A model generated the notes under the pieces. It had not been told where the DNA came from. It did not search any database and saw only the letters and a program-made list of their open reading frames with translations. A DNA stretch of 64,000 nucleotides from Pontimonas salivibrio (GTDB lineage Bacteria > Actinomycetota > Actinomycetes > Actinomycetales > Microbacteriaceae), in assembly GCF_002950575.1 (NCBI RefSeq), contig NZ_CP026923.1:124001-188000 (forward strand). The letters run 5' to 3'. The position numbers were made by a program, and so were the translations under genes. Every line of letters starts with the position of its first letter. Within the stretch, counting starts at the first letter, position 1. Below are positions 43,311 to 50,619 of this stretch, one piece after another.

Positions 43311-44110
43311 ACGCGATTGTCGCCACAGACATTCGGATAGTCCGCGAGGGCACTGTTGTTGTCGAACCCTCCAGCTTCAGTATTGCCCCAGCGTCCACAG
43401 TGGCCATCATTGGCCCCAACGGAAGTGGAAAGTCGAGCATCCTCCACGCCATCACCGGCCTTCTCGAAGTGGACCAGGGGGAGCTACAGGTCCTCGGCAA
43501 GAAACCTGAAGAAGCGCTATCGGATGTGGCATATGTGCTGCAGCACATGCCCATCACACCAGGAATTCCGATGACTGTTCGTGAAGTGGTGCGGATGGGA
43601 CGGTTTGCGACCCTGGGGGCGCTTGGACGATTGCGAGCCAAAGATAAGAAGCGTGTGTTGGAAGCAATGGAACAACTCGACATTGTCGATCTCGCCAACC
43701 GCAGTATCCACCAACTCTCCGGTGGTCAGCGTCAACGCGTGTTTGTGGCCCAAGCGCTCGCCCAAGACCACAGTATGTTGTTGCTCGATGAGCCACTCAC
43801 GGGCATGGATGTTCCCTCGGCAAAAGTGATTGATCAAATCATTCACGACGAACCAGAACAGGGTTGCACGGTGATTTACACCACCCACGATCTTGAGGAA
43901 GCCCGCTCTGCCGACCAAGTCTTACTGATGGCCGGAAGAGTAGTGGCCAGTGGCACCCCCGAAGAAGTACTCACCGCGGAGCACCTCGCCGAGGCGTACG
44001 GCCTCGGTGCCCTACATCCCGAACATGGAGTGGGCAACAACGTGTTAGATGTCATCCACGACGACCCTGCCGATGGCCAGGAAGTATTCAACCGACGGAA
44101 AATGCCGTGA
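43307..44110 (+). CDS. znuC: Zinc ABC transporter ATP-binding protein
   Basis: A 267-residue ABC ATPase. Walker A is IIGPNGSGKSSIL, the Q-loop is YVLQHMPI, the signature is HQLSGGQRQRVFVAQAL, Walker B is MLLLDEPLTGMD and the H-loop is YTTHDLEEA. The start is ATG at 43307 (MNAIVATDIRIVREG), overlapping the znuB stop. Energises zinc import with ZnuA and ZnuB. GTGA overlap with zur. Confidence 0.93.
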   Translation: MNAIVATDIRIVREGTVVVEPSSFSIAPASTVAIIGPNGSGKSSILHAITGLLEVDQGELQVLGKKPEEALSDVAYVLQHMPITPGIPMTVREVVRMGRFATLGALGRLRAKDKKRVLEAMEQLDIVDLANRSIHQLSGGQRQRVFVAQALAQDHSMLLLDEPLTGMDVPSAKVIDQIIHDEPEQGCTVIYTTHDLEEARSADQVLLMAGRVVASGTPEEVLTAEHLAEAYGLGALHPEHGVGNNVLDVIHDDPADGQEVFNRRKMP

Positions 44111-44499
44111 AACGTCGAACCAAACAACGCGATGAAGTCCGGGAGTTACTCGACCGGACGCCAGGCTTTGCCAGCGCACAAGACCTGCACCAGGCGCTGC
44201 GAGATTCTGGGTCAGCAATCGGCCTTGCCACTGTCTACCGGGCGCTGACCGCGCTGGCTGATGAGGGAGTTGCTGACTCGCTGACTCGAGAGGGTGAGAC
44301 CGTCTACCGGGCCTGTCGTCCCGGCCACCACCACCATTTGGTGTGCCGCCGCTGCGGAGCCACCACAGAGATTTCTGCTGAGCCAGTCGAAGAGTGGGCT
44401 TCAGGGGTGGCCAAGGCGCATGGCTACTTCGAACCGGAACACGTCGTCGACGTTTTTGGCCTCTGCCCTGACTGTCACAACGCCTCGACTGGTAATTGA
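44107..44499 (+). CDS. zur: Fur-family zinc uptake regulator Zur
   Basis: A 130-residue Fur-family repressor. The winged helix contains SAQDLHQALRDSGSAIGLATVYRALTALADEGV. The metal-binding part has ACRPGHHHHLVCRRCGATTEI, then HGYFEPEHVVDVFGLCPDC; two C-x2-C pairs form the structural zinc site. It is the last gene of znuABC-zur and is expected to bind the palindrome at 41362, forming an autoregulatory loop. Operon membership with a zinc transporter distinguishes Zur from Fur. Confidence 0.9.
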   Translation: MKRRTKQRDEVRELLDRTPGFASAQDLHQALRDSGSAIGLATVYRALTALADEGVADSLTREGETVYRACRPGHHHHLVCRRCGATTEISAEPVEEWASGVAKAHGYFEPEHVVDVFGLCPDCHNASTGN

Positions 44500-44654
44500 C
44501 CCTCCAACCCCCTACACTCAAAGGGTTGAGCGGTTTTCCGCCCATCTTGTGCGTTCGCTCACAGACCCTCGAGAAATCGATTCTTTGAGCTGCGTGCCGA
44601 CAAGTGATCTTGGGTGAGGCCCTTTCGTCTCACGGTAATCAACAGGAGGAAACC

Positions 44655-44891
44655 ATGGCAGCAGTCTGCCAAGTAACAGGTGCGAAGCCAGGCTTTGGCC
44701 ACAACATTTCGCACTCACACCGTCGGACGAAGCGACGCTTCGACCCGAACATCCAAAAGAAGACGTACTTTGTGCCCTCTTTGAAGCGCAGTGTCACCCT
44801 GACACTCTCCGCAAAGGGCATCAAAGTGATTGACGCGAGAGGCATCGACGCCGTTGTGCGCCAGCTTCTCGATCAGGGGGTGAAGCTCTAA
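44655..44891 (+). CDS. rpmB: 50S ribosomal protein L28
   Basis: A 78-residue L28 ([34 protein letters not shown]). It lacks the paired cysteines of zinc-binding L28, so it is the zinc-independent form. A perfect AGGAGG lies 5 bases before the ATG. It follows zur after 155 bases in which I see a short GCGG-TTTT-CCGC hairpin but no Zur box. It overlaps rpmG by one base. Confidence 0.96.
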   Translation: MAAVCQVTGAKPGFGHNISHSHRRTKRRFDPNIQKKTYFVPSLKRSVTLTLSAKGIKVIDARGIDAVVRQLLDQGVKL

Positions 44892-45058
44892 TGGCTAAGG
44901 CACAAGATGTTCGACCGATCATCAAAATGAAGTCGACAGCTGGCACCGGCTACACCTATGTCACCCGGAAGAACCGCCGGAATGACCCCGACCGTTTGGT
45001 GCTGAAGAAATACGACCCAGTCGTGCGTCAGCACGTGGAATTCCGCGAGGAGCGATAA
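44891..45058 (+). CDS. rpmG: 50S ribosomal protein L33
   Basis: A 55-residue L33 ([40 protein letters not shown], ending VEFREER). It has no cysteine, so it is the zinc-free form. The ATG shares its A with the rpmB stop (TAATG). It is followed 3 bases later by rpsN. Confidence 0.95.
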   Translation: MAKAQDVRPIIKMKSTAGTGYTYVTRKNRRNDPDRLVLKKYDPVVRQHVEFREER

Positions 45059-45061
45059 CCG

Positions 45062-45367
45062 ATGGCGAAAAAGTCAAAGATTGCCAAGAACGAACAGCGC
45101 AAGGTCATTGTCGAGCGCTACGCCGAAAAGCGTCTCGAGCTGAAGAAGGCTTTGGTCGACCCGAAGGGTACCGACGAGTCACGCGAAGCAGCCCGCAAAG
45201 GCCTCCAGAAGCTGCCACGCGATGCGTCCCCCATTCGGGTGCGCAGCCGCGACGCAATCGATGGTCGTCCGCGTGGTGTGCTCACCAAATACGGCATTTC
45301 TCGTGTGAGATTCCGCAATATGGCACACCGTGGCGAATTACCGGGCATCACGAAGTCCAGCTGGTAG
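45062..45367 (+). CDS. rpsN: 30S ribosomal protein S14 (long, zinc-free type)
   Basis: A 101-residue S14 of the long class ([54 protein letters not shown]). It lacks the C-x2-C-x12-C-x2-C zinc ribbon of short S14. It is grouped with rpmB and rpmG, the same set that in other actinobacteria forms the zinc-free, Zur-linked ribosomal cluster. Confidence 0.96.
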   Translation: MAKKSKIAKNEQRKVIVERYAEKRLELKKALVDPKGTDESREAARKGLQKLPRDASPIRVRSRDAIDGRPRGVLTKYGISRVRFRNMAHRGELPGITKSSW

Positions 45368-45431
45368 CTTTCTAACGGCTCGGTGATACCGGGTTTAGCT
45401 CGCTCACAAAGTCCGAGGAGGACCAGACCAA

Positions 45432-45704
45432 ATGAATCGCTCAGAGCTCGTTGCTGCTGTTGCAGCTGAGACCGGCCACACTCAGGCCGCTGTGAACGGT
45501 GTACTCGACGCAATGTTCACTGTTGTTACCGGTGAACTGAAGAAGGGCACCAAAGTTACTATCCCCGGTTGGATCGCTTTCGAGCGCACCCACCGTGCAG
45601 CTCGCACCGGACGCAACCCCCAGACGGGTGCGACCATTCAGATCGCTGCAGCAAACAGTGTGAAGGTGTCGGCTGGATCGAAGTTGAAGGCTTCCGTCAA
45701 GTAG
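45432..45704 (+). CDS. hup: HU-family DNA-binding protein
   Basis: A 90-residue nucleoid protein (MNRSELVAAVAAETGHTQAAVNGVLDAMF). The DNA-binding arm region has RTGRNPQTGATIQIAAANSVKVSAGSKLKASVK. It is the short form, without the long Lys/Ala-rich tail of mycobacterial HupB. GAGGAGG precedes the ATG, and a strong terminator follows. Confidence 0.95.
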   Translation: MNRSELVAAVAAETGHTQAAVNGVLDAMFTVVTGELKKGTKVTIPGWIAFERTHRAARTGRNPQTGATIQIAAANSVKVSAGSKLKASVK

Positions 45705-45720
45705 CCCACAGACACCTCAT

Positions 45721-45756
45721 AAGGGGGCGAGTCCATGTCGGACTCGCCCCCTTTGT
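45721..45756 (+). terminator. Rho-independent terminator after hup
   Basis: A 14-bp perfect stem: AAGGGGGCGAGTCC (45721-45734) pairs with GGACTCGCCCCCTT (45740-45753) around the loop ATGTC, followed by further T residues. It starts 16 bases after the hup stop. Confidence 0.9.
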
Positions 45757-45809
45757 GTTCCCCCCCATAGTGGTCAAAATGGGGCGTTGAGGGGTACTAG
45801 CATGGCCTG

Positions 45810-46745
45810 ATGTCTGCACGGGGTTTCGTCTACTTCCTCATCACGGGAATCATTTGGGGAACGCCTTATTTCTTCATCGCGCTCGCCATTGAGTCCTTCT
45901 CCACGCCCAGCATTGTGTGGATTCGAGTGACCATTGGAGCCCTCGTGTTGCTGCCGATTGCGTTGGCGCGAGGTGCCTTACGTCCCGCCCTGAAAGCGTG
46001 GCCTTTTGTGTTGGCTTTTGCCGCCATCGAAATGGTGGGTCCCTGGGCATTGATTACTGAAGCGGAACGCTCGGTGTCCTCGAGCTTGGCCGGGCTACTA
46101 ATTACCACCGTGCCGTTCATCGCGGCTTTCATTATCGGGTTGTTGGGTGATCGCTCAGCGTGGCACCCCATGACTGTTCTTGGCCTCGTGCTGGGTTTCT
46201 CTGGGGTTGTGGCCTTGGTCGGCATTGACGCTTTCTCGGGCCGGATTGCCCTGCTGCCGGTGCTGATGCTCTTAGGAGCGGCAACCGGCTACGCCGTTGC
46301 TCCGATCATTGCGGATCGAAAACTGCACGACGTCCCCACCCTCGGTGTGATCACTCTGTCGATGATGATGGTTTCCGCGGTGTATGCAATTCCGGCAGCG
46401 TTGAACCTTCCCGGCGAGATTGCCGCAGGGCCACCCCCCAACGCGCTTGTCGCTGTGTCATACCTCGGCGTTGTGGCTTCGGCCTTGGGCTTTATCTTCT
46501 TTTTTCAACTCATTAAAGAGGTCGGTCCGGGCCGTTCCACGCTCATCGTTTACGTGAATGTGGTGGTCGCCATACTCCTCGGAGTGGTGTTCTTAAATGA
46601 GCCACTCACTCCCGGATTCCTTGTCGGGTTTCCCCTTGTCGTGTTGGGAAGTTTCCTCGCGTCGCAACGCAGAGGCGTATACGTCAAGAAGCGGGACCGC
46701 TTGAAGGAGCCGACGGGTGAAATTGGACTTCCAATGCACCCCTAA
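45810..46745 (+). CDS. EamA/DMT-family transporter
   Basis: A 311-residue membrane protein with ten predicted helices in two EamA repeats (GFVYFLITGIIWGTPYFFIALAI starts repeat one; the second contains VAVSYLGVVASALGFIFFFQLIKEVGPGRSTLIVYVNVVVAILLGVVFLNEPL). Such proteins export amino acids or metabolites; the substrate is not predictable. No clear ribosome site precedes the ATG. Confidence 0.82.
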   Translation: MSARGFVYFLITGIIWGTPYFFIALAIESFSTPSIVWIRVTIGALVLLPIALARGALRPALKAWPFVLAFAAIEMVGPWALITEAERSVSSSLAGLLITTVPFIAAFIIGLLGDRSAWHPMTVLGLVLGFSGVVALVGIDAFSGRIALLPVLMLLGAATGYAVAPIIADRKLHDVPTLGVITLSMMMVSAVYAIPAALNLPGEIAAGPPPNALVAVSYLGVVASALGFIFFFQLIKEVGPGRSTLIVYVNVVVAILLGVVFLNEPLTPGFLVGFPLVVLGSFLASQRRGVYVKKRDRLKEPTGEIGLPMHP

Positions 46746-46806
46746 CGAGGCGTATTTCCCGACCTCGGTAAATCAGATCACCGGGGCGAGAGCCCTCAGT
46801 GGGGAA

Positions 46807-47175
46807 CTACGCGTCGTCTGATTCGACCCACAAATCTTCATCAGCACGCAGAGTGCTCCAAATCGCATAACCCACGACGGCAACGGTGGCTGCACCAATG
46901 GCCATTAAGGCGAAGGCGCCCGCACCCATCTTTGGCGCCGGTTCCGATTGGGGCTTGTGTTTGCGCAGTTTCTCCAGGGCAGGCTTCACGGCGTGCTGTA
47001 CGGAGCTTTTTGCGTGCGGGTAAAGCTCGCCACGTCCAATATCGCTGGCTTGACGCCCAGCCTCACGCAACACTTCTGTTGCCCGCGATAGCAGGTCGCG
47101 CTGTTTTTGCCAGAGCTCAGCGGCGTCATCGCTCAGACGGCCGAGTTCACGCTCTCGTTTTCTTGAAAGTTCCAT
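46807..47175 (-). CDS. DUF3618-like small membrane protein
   Basis: 122 residues: a charged helical N-terminal region (LSRKRERELGRLSDDAAELWQKQRDLLSRATEVLREAGRQ is the pattern over residues 3-42), one membrane helix near residues 84-106 (GAGAFALMAIGAATVAVVGYAIW) and an acidic tail. The size, the coiled-coil-then-helix layout and context recall DUF3618-type proteins, but I cannot confirm the family. The ATG at 47175 has GGAGGGAG upstream. It is divergent from the peptidyl-prolyl isomerase gene. Confidence 0.55.
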   Translation of the reverse strand: MELSRKRERELGRLSDDAAELWQKQRDLLSRATEVLREAGRQASDIGRGELYPHAKSSVQHAVKPALEKLRKHKPQSEPAPKMGAGAFALMAIGAATVAVVGYAIWSTLRADEDLWVESDDA

Positions 47176-47280
47176 GGGACCACTCCCTCCAGTGGAATTG
47201 CCCTCATTCTGGCAGAAAACCTTGGGAGGCTTCTTGGTAACTCCCAACGCGCACAGCCACTGGCCTGGCAGACTAGGGGA

Positions 47281-47820
47281 ATGACATTGCATACTCACCT
47301 CGCGACCCTGCACACTAACCACGGCGACATTCGGCTCGGCCTCTTCGAAAACCATGCCCCGAAAACCGTGAAGAACTTCGTCGGCCTGGCCACTGGCGAC
47401 ATCAGCTGGACCCATCCGACCACCGGTGAGTCGGTCTCTGAGCCCCTGTACACCGACGTGATTTTCCACCGCGTCATTCCTGGGTTCATGATTCAAGGTG
47501 GAGACCCGCTTGGCACGGGAACCGGTGGTCCGGGTTACCAGTTTGACGATGAAATTCATCCGGAGTTGAGCTTCAACGAATCGTTCCTCCTCGCCATGGC
47601 CAATGCTGGCAAACGCGGCGGCCAGGGTACCAATGGGTCGCAGTTTTTCATCACCACCGCAGCCACTCCGTGGTTGCAGGGAAACCACACCATCTTTGGG
47701 GTTGTCCTTGATGAGGAATCCCAAGGTGTGGTGAAAGCGATTGAAGCCACACCCACAGGTGCGAACGACCGTCCGGTGGACGACGTCATCATTCATCGGG
47801 TCAGTATTTCTGACGCCTAG
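47281..47820 (+). CDS. Cyclophilin-type peptidyl-prolyl cis-trans isomerase
   Basis: A 179-residue cyclophilin. FHRVIPGFMIQGGDPLGTGTGGPGY has the catalytic Arg and the FMxQGGD motif. FLLAMANAGKRGGQGTNGSQFFITTAATPWL and HTIFGVV complete the active site. No signal peptide, so it is cytoplasmic. PPIase, rhomboid, crgA and the kinase cluster lie in this order beside the origin in many actinobacteria. Its stop overlaps the rhomboid start by one base. Confidence 0.93.
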   Translation: MTLHTHLATLHTNHGDIRLGLFENHAPKTVKNFVGLATGDISWTHPTTGESVSEPLYTDVIFHRVIPGFMIQGGDPLGTGTGGPGYQFDDEIHPELSFNESFLLAMANAGKRGGQGTNGSQFFITTAATPWLQGNHTIFGVVLDEESQGVVKAIEATPTGANDRPVDDVIIHRVSISDA

Positions 47821-48644
47821 TGACTGTGGAAGGGTCGTCGCCTGACGATTATTGTTACCGCCACCCCAAAAGGGTGAGCTATGTGCTGTGTCAGCGCTGC
47901 GCACGAACTATTTGTGGTGACTGTCAGATTGCGGCCCCCGTGGGCGTGCACTGCCCGGAGTGCCAGGCCGAAGCAAAAGCGCGCCAACCCCAATCGGTGC
48001 GCCGGGCTGGTCGTAGCGGGAGGTGGGCTGACGCGCCCGTCACCTATTCACTGTTGGCCACGATTGTGGTGGTGTATCTGGCTCAGTTGTTGAGCGGCGG
48101 CATCGTCACAAACTTGGCGTTGTATTTCCCGCCTCTCACCCCGGATCAGCCGTGGCGGATGCTCACGGCATTATTTGTTCACTCAGAGCGGTCCTTTTTC
48201 CACATTCTCTTTAACGGGTATTCGTTGTGGGTATTGGGGACCCTCCTCGAGAGGTTGTTGGGCTCAGGGCGCTTCGCACTGCTGTTTATGATTTCCGGAC
48301 TGGGCGGCTCAGTGGCTGTCTTGTGGCTGGGGTATGGCCAAGCAGTGATTGGCGCCTCCGGCGCCATTTTTGGTCTTTTTGGGGCGTTGTTGGTCCTCCA
48401 GCAAAGCTTCGGGGTATCGAACCCTCAGTTGCTGATTGTGTTGGGTCTCAACTTGGTCTTGGGCTTCATCGTGCCGGGGGTGTCCTGGCAGGCGCACATC
48501 GGTGGTCTGCTCGTGGGCTTAGCTATCGCCTGGGGCCTCGTGAAAGCGCGCGACGGTGAAATTCCTGGCGGAATTCCTGGTGTTTTCGGGGCGACAACGG
48601 GCGCCCTGGTACTGCTGACTGCGGCCCGCTTCGTTCTGCTCTAA
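47820..48644 (+). CDS. Rhomboid-family intramembrane serine protease with N-terminal zinc ribbon
   Basis: 274 residues. The N-terminal zinc-binding region has CYRHPKRVSYVLCQRC, then ICGDCQ and HCPEC (B-box-like). Six or seven membrane helices follow. The catalytic Ser is in VIGASGAIFGLFGALLV and the catalytic His in WQAHIGGLLVGLAIA; FHILFNGYSLWVLG corresponds to the HxxxN segment. The start is GTG at 47820. It is conserved next to cyclophilin near the actinobacterial origin; the substrate is unknown. Confidence 0.88.
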   Translation: MTVEGSSPDDYCYRHPKRVSYVLCQRCARTICGDCQIAAPVGVHCPECQAEAKARQPQSVRRAGRSGRWADAPVTYSLLATIVVVYLAQLLSGGIVTNLALYFPPLTPDQPWRMLTALFVHSERSFFHILFNGYSLWVLGTLLERLLGSGRFALLFMISGLGGSVAVLWLGYGQAVIGASGAIFGLFGALLVLQQSFGVSNPQLLIVLGLNLVLGFIVPGVSWQAHIGGLLVGLAIAWGLVKARDGEIPGGIPGVFGATTGALVLLTAARFVLL

Positions 48645-48738
48645 GCCGCCGATCTTGCGCCCGGTGTGGGGTTATCCACAACCCCGTCAACAGTGGGGAG
48701 AAACTACATGGGTGTAACTAAAGCCACTTGCGTTATTG

Positions 48739-48972
48739 TTAGCGCCAGCGGGTCGTCATCAAGAAGCCGGCAAACATAATTCCAAAGCCGACCGCGATAT
48801 TCCAGGCCCCAATTTGGGGGATGGGCCACCCGGTTCCCGCGATGTAGTAGACCAAAATCCACACCAGGCCGACCAACATCAGGCCAAACATCACCGGTTT
48901 GAACCACGGTGGGTTGTTGTCATCTTCTTCGGAAACACTCACGGAAGTACGCCCGCGCCCTTGATCAGCCAT
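48739..48972 (-). CDS. crgA: Cell division protein CrgA
   Basis: A 77-residue protein with two membrane helices (PVMFGLMLVGLVWILVYYIA and AWNIAVGFGIMFAGFLMTTRWR). NPPWFKPVM precedes helix 1, and PIPQIGAWN lies between the helices, as in CrgA. Helps coordinate FtsZ and peptidoglycan synthases in actinobacteria. I chose ATG at 48972 (MADQGRGRTS); upstream codons in frame extend to 48999 without family similarity. It is in its usual place beside the sortase, trpG and kinase genes. Confidence 0.88.
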   Translation of the reverse strand: MADQGRGRTSVSVSEEDDNNPPWFKPVMFGLMLVGLVWILVYYIAGTGWPIPQIGAWNIAVGFGIMFAGFLMTTRWR

Positions 48973-49017
48973 GCCCACGAGTGTACTCGAGGGTGACACC
49001 GGGTGGGGGCTCTTAGA

Positions 49018-49803
49018 ATGAAGCTGATGAACTCCAACACTTCCACGGACGCTGCGACTCGCAACGCCCCCTACTCCTGGTTGGGTATCGCAGGCGAGGC
49101 GAGCCTCACTCTGGGGGTCGTGGGCTTATTGTTTTTTGCCTGGTACCTGGGAGTGAACGACTGGATTCAAGGCTCCAACCAAAGCCGCTCAGCATCAGAG
49201 GTCGCCTCGCAGTGGGATAGCGACACCGATGACATGTTTGGAAAAGCTCGCGGCGAATCAGATGGCACCCTCGCCCCAGTCGAGCCGCCCGTGGTTGGTG
49301 AGACTGCCGAGGGCGACGCCTTTGCGGTGTTATATGTGCCGCGCTTTGGAGAAAACTACGCACGAACGATTGCTGAGGGTGTCGATCTCGCCACCGTATT
49401 AAATAGCCACGAACTGGGGGTCGGGCGTTACCCCCAGACAGCACAGTTCGGAGAACTGGGCAATGTCGGAATTGCCGGACACCGCACCACCTATGGCGCG
49501 TCGTTTAGTGACATCGGTGAGCTGAGAGTGGGCGACCACCTTTACGTTGAAGTTGAAGAGGGTTGGTATAGCTACCAATTTAGAAACCTCGAATACGTCT
49601 GGCCCACCCAAGTGGAAGTGCTCGCCCCCATTCCACACCAGCCAGAGGCCCAACCCACTGAGCGTCTGCTCACCCTCACCAGCTGCCACCCCCGTTTTTC
49701 TGAAGCGGAGCGAATCATCGCCTACGCCGTGTTCGACGCGTGGTACCCACGCTCTAGTGGCCCACCCGCAGAAATCGCCCCAATCGCCACCGAGGTCACC
49801 TGA
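49018..49803 (+). CDS. Class E sortase
   Basis: Roughly 260 residues: one N-terminal signal anchor (GEASLTLGVVGLLFFAWYLGV) and a sortase domain. The catalytic His is in GIAGHRTTYGASFSDIGEL, the catalytic Cys in LLTLTSCHPRFSEAERII. Class E sortases of high-GC Gram-positives anchor surface proteins to peptidoglycan, usually at LAXTG signals. In-frame GTG at 49003 and ATG at 49027 are alternatives. No obvious sortase substrate is encoded in the window. It overlaps the following small gene. Confidence 0.85.
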   Translation: MKLMNSNTSTDAATRNAPYSWLGIAGEASLTLGVVGLLFFAWYLGVNDWIQGSNQSRSASEVASQWDSDTDDMFGKARGESDGTLAPVEPPVVGETAEGDAFAVLYVPRFGENYARTIAEGVDLATVLNSHELGVGRYPQTAQFGELGNVGIAGHRTTYGASFSDIGELRVGDHLYVEVEEGWYSYQFRNLEYVWPTQVEVLAPIPHQPEAQPTERLLTLTSCHPRFSEAERIIAYAVFDAWYPRSSGPPAEIAPIATEVT

Positions 49804-49958
49804 TGTATCGGGCGTTATGGAGTGTTCTACCGGGGCCACGGTGGGCCAAAACCCTGCAATCGGTCATACTCGGCATCGCGGTAGTGGCGCTGCTATTCTT
49901 CGTGGTCTTTCCTTTTGTGGCTGATACTTTCCTTGTTGAAGAATCGACGGTGGGGTGA
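49803..49958 (+). CDS. 51-residue single-pass membrane protein
   Basis: A short open frame: MYRALWSVLPGPRWAKTL, one membrane helix (VILGIAVVALLFFVVFPFVA) and a short acidic tail ending EESTVG. The ATG overlaps the sortase stop (TGATG), and the trpG-like ATG follows 1 base after its stop, so it is tightly embedded in an operon. Small membrane proteins at this position occur in other actinobacteria. Function unknown. Confidence 0.65.
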   Translation: MYRALWSVLPGPRWAKTLQSVILGIAVVALLFFVVFPFVADTFLVEESTVG

Positions 49959-49959
49959 C

Positions 49960-50604
49960 ATGGTTCATATTCTCGTTGTCGACAACTACGACAGCTTTGT
50001 CTACACACTCAATGGCTACCTCCATCAGTTGGGCGCCACGACTGATGTGATCAGAAACGACTCGGTCACAGTGGACGAACTGCCGGAACTCATCGCCCGC
50101 TACGACGGGGTGCTGCTCTCACCCGGCCCAGGGACTCCCGCAGATGCGGGAATATCTATTCCCGTGGTTCACGAGGCAATCCGAGCCCACAAGCCACTTC
50201 TGGGTGTGTGTTTAGGCCACCAGGCAATTGCGGAAGCCCTCGGAGCGCGGGTCGAACACGCCGAAGAGCTCATGCACGGTAAAACCTCCCAGGTCCGCCA
50301 CGACGGTAGCGCGCTCTTCGAGGGAGTACCCGAATCGTTCCGGGCGACCAGGTATCACAGCCTCGCTGTTGTCGACGGGACAGTCCCGGAACAACTCAAC
50401 GTGACCGCCGCCACCCAGGGTGGGGTCATCATGGGTCTGTGCCACAAGCAGGAACCCGTCTTTGGGGTTCAATTCCACCCCGAATCGGTCGTGACCGAGG
50501 GGGGATACCAAATGCTTGGGAACTGGTTGGAACAGACAGGGCTGGCAGGAGCAGCGAGTACCGCAAAAACCTTAAGCCCGAGGGTCACGGCCCCGAAAGC
50601 TTAG
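49960..50604 (+). CDS. Glutamine amidotransferase subunit (TrpG/PabA family)
   Basis: A 214-residue class I amidotransferase. VVDNYDSFVYTLNGYLHQLG starts the domain, LLSPGPGTPADAG is the oxyanion region, and the nucleophile Cys is in LLGVCLGHQAIAEALG. The catalytic His and Glu are in VQFHPESV. It supplies ammonia to anthranilate or aminodeoxychorismate synthase. No trpE or pabB is adjacent, so TrpG and PabA cannot be told apart; a shared function is common in actinobacteria. Convergent with pknB, 15 bases apart. Confidence 0.88.
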   Translation: MVHILVVDNYDSFVYTLNGYLHQLGATTDVIRNDSVTVDELPELIARYDGVLLSPGPGTPADAGISIPVVHEAIRAHKPLLGVCLGHQAIAEALGARVEHAEELMHGKTSQVRHDGSALFEGVPESFRATRYHSLAVVDGTVPEQLNVTAATQGGVIMGLCHKQEPVFGVQFHPESVVTEGGYQMLGNWLEQTGLAGAASTAKTLSPRVTAPKA

Positions 50605-50619
50605 GGTCACCGTCCGGCT

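Noticed and set aside
44528-44545. GCGG-TTTT-CCGC hairpin between zur and rpmB as terminator or Zur site
   Set aside because: The stem is only 4 bp without a T-run and does not resemble the TGAxAATxATTxTCA Zur pattern.
48668-48685. GGGGTT-ATCCAC-AACCCC hairpin containing a perfect DnaA box (48672-48680) between the rhomboid and crgA genes
   Set aside because: The stem is only 6 bp, no T-run follows, and one perfect DnaA box in 64 kb is expected by chance, so neither a terminator nor a DnaA role is supported.
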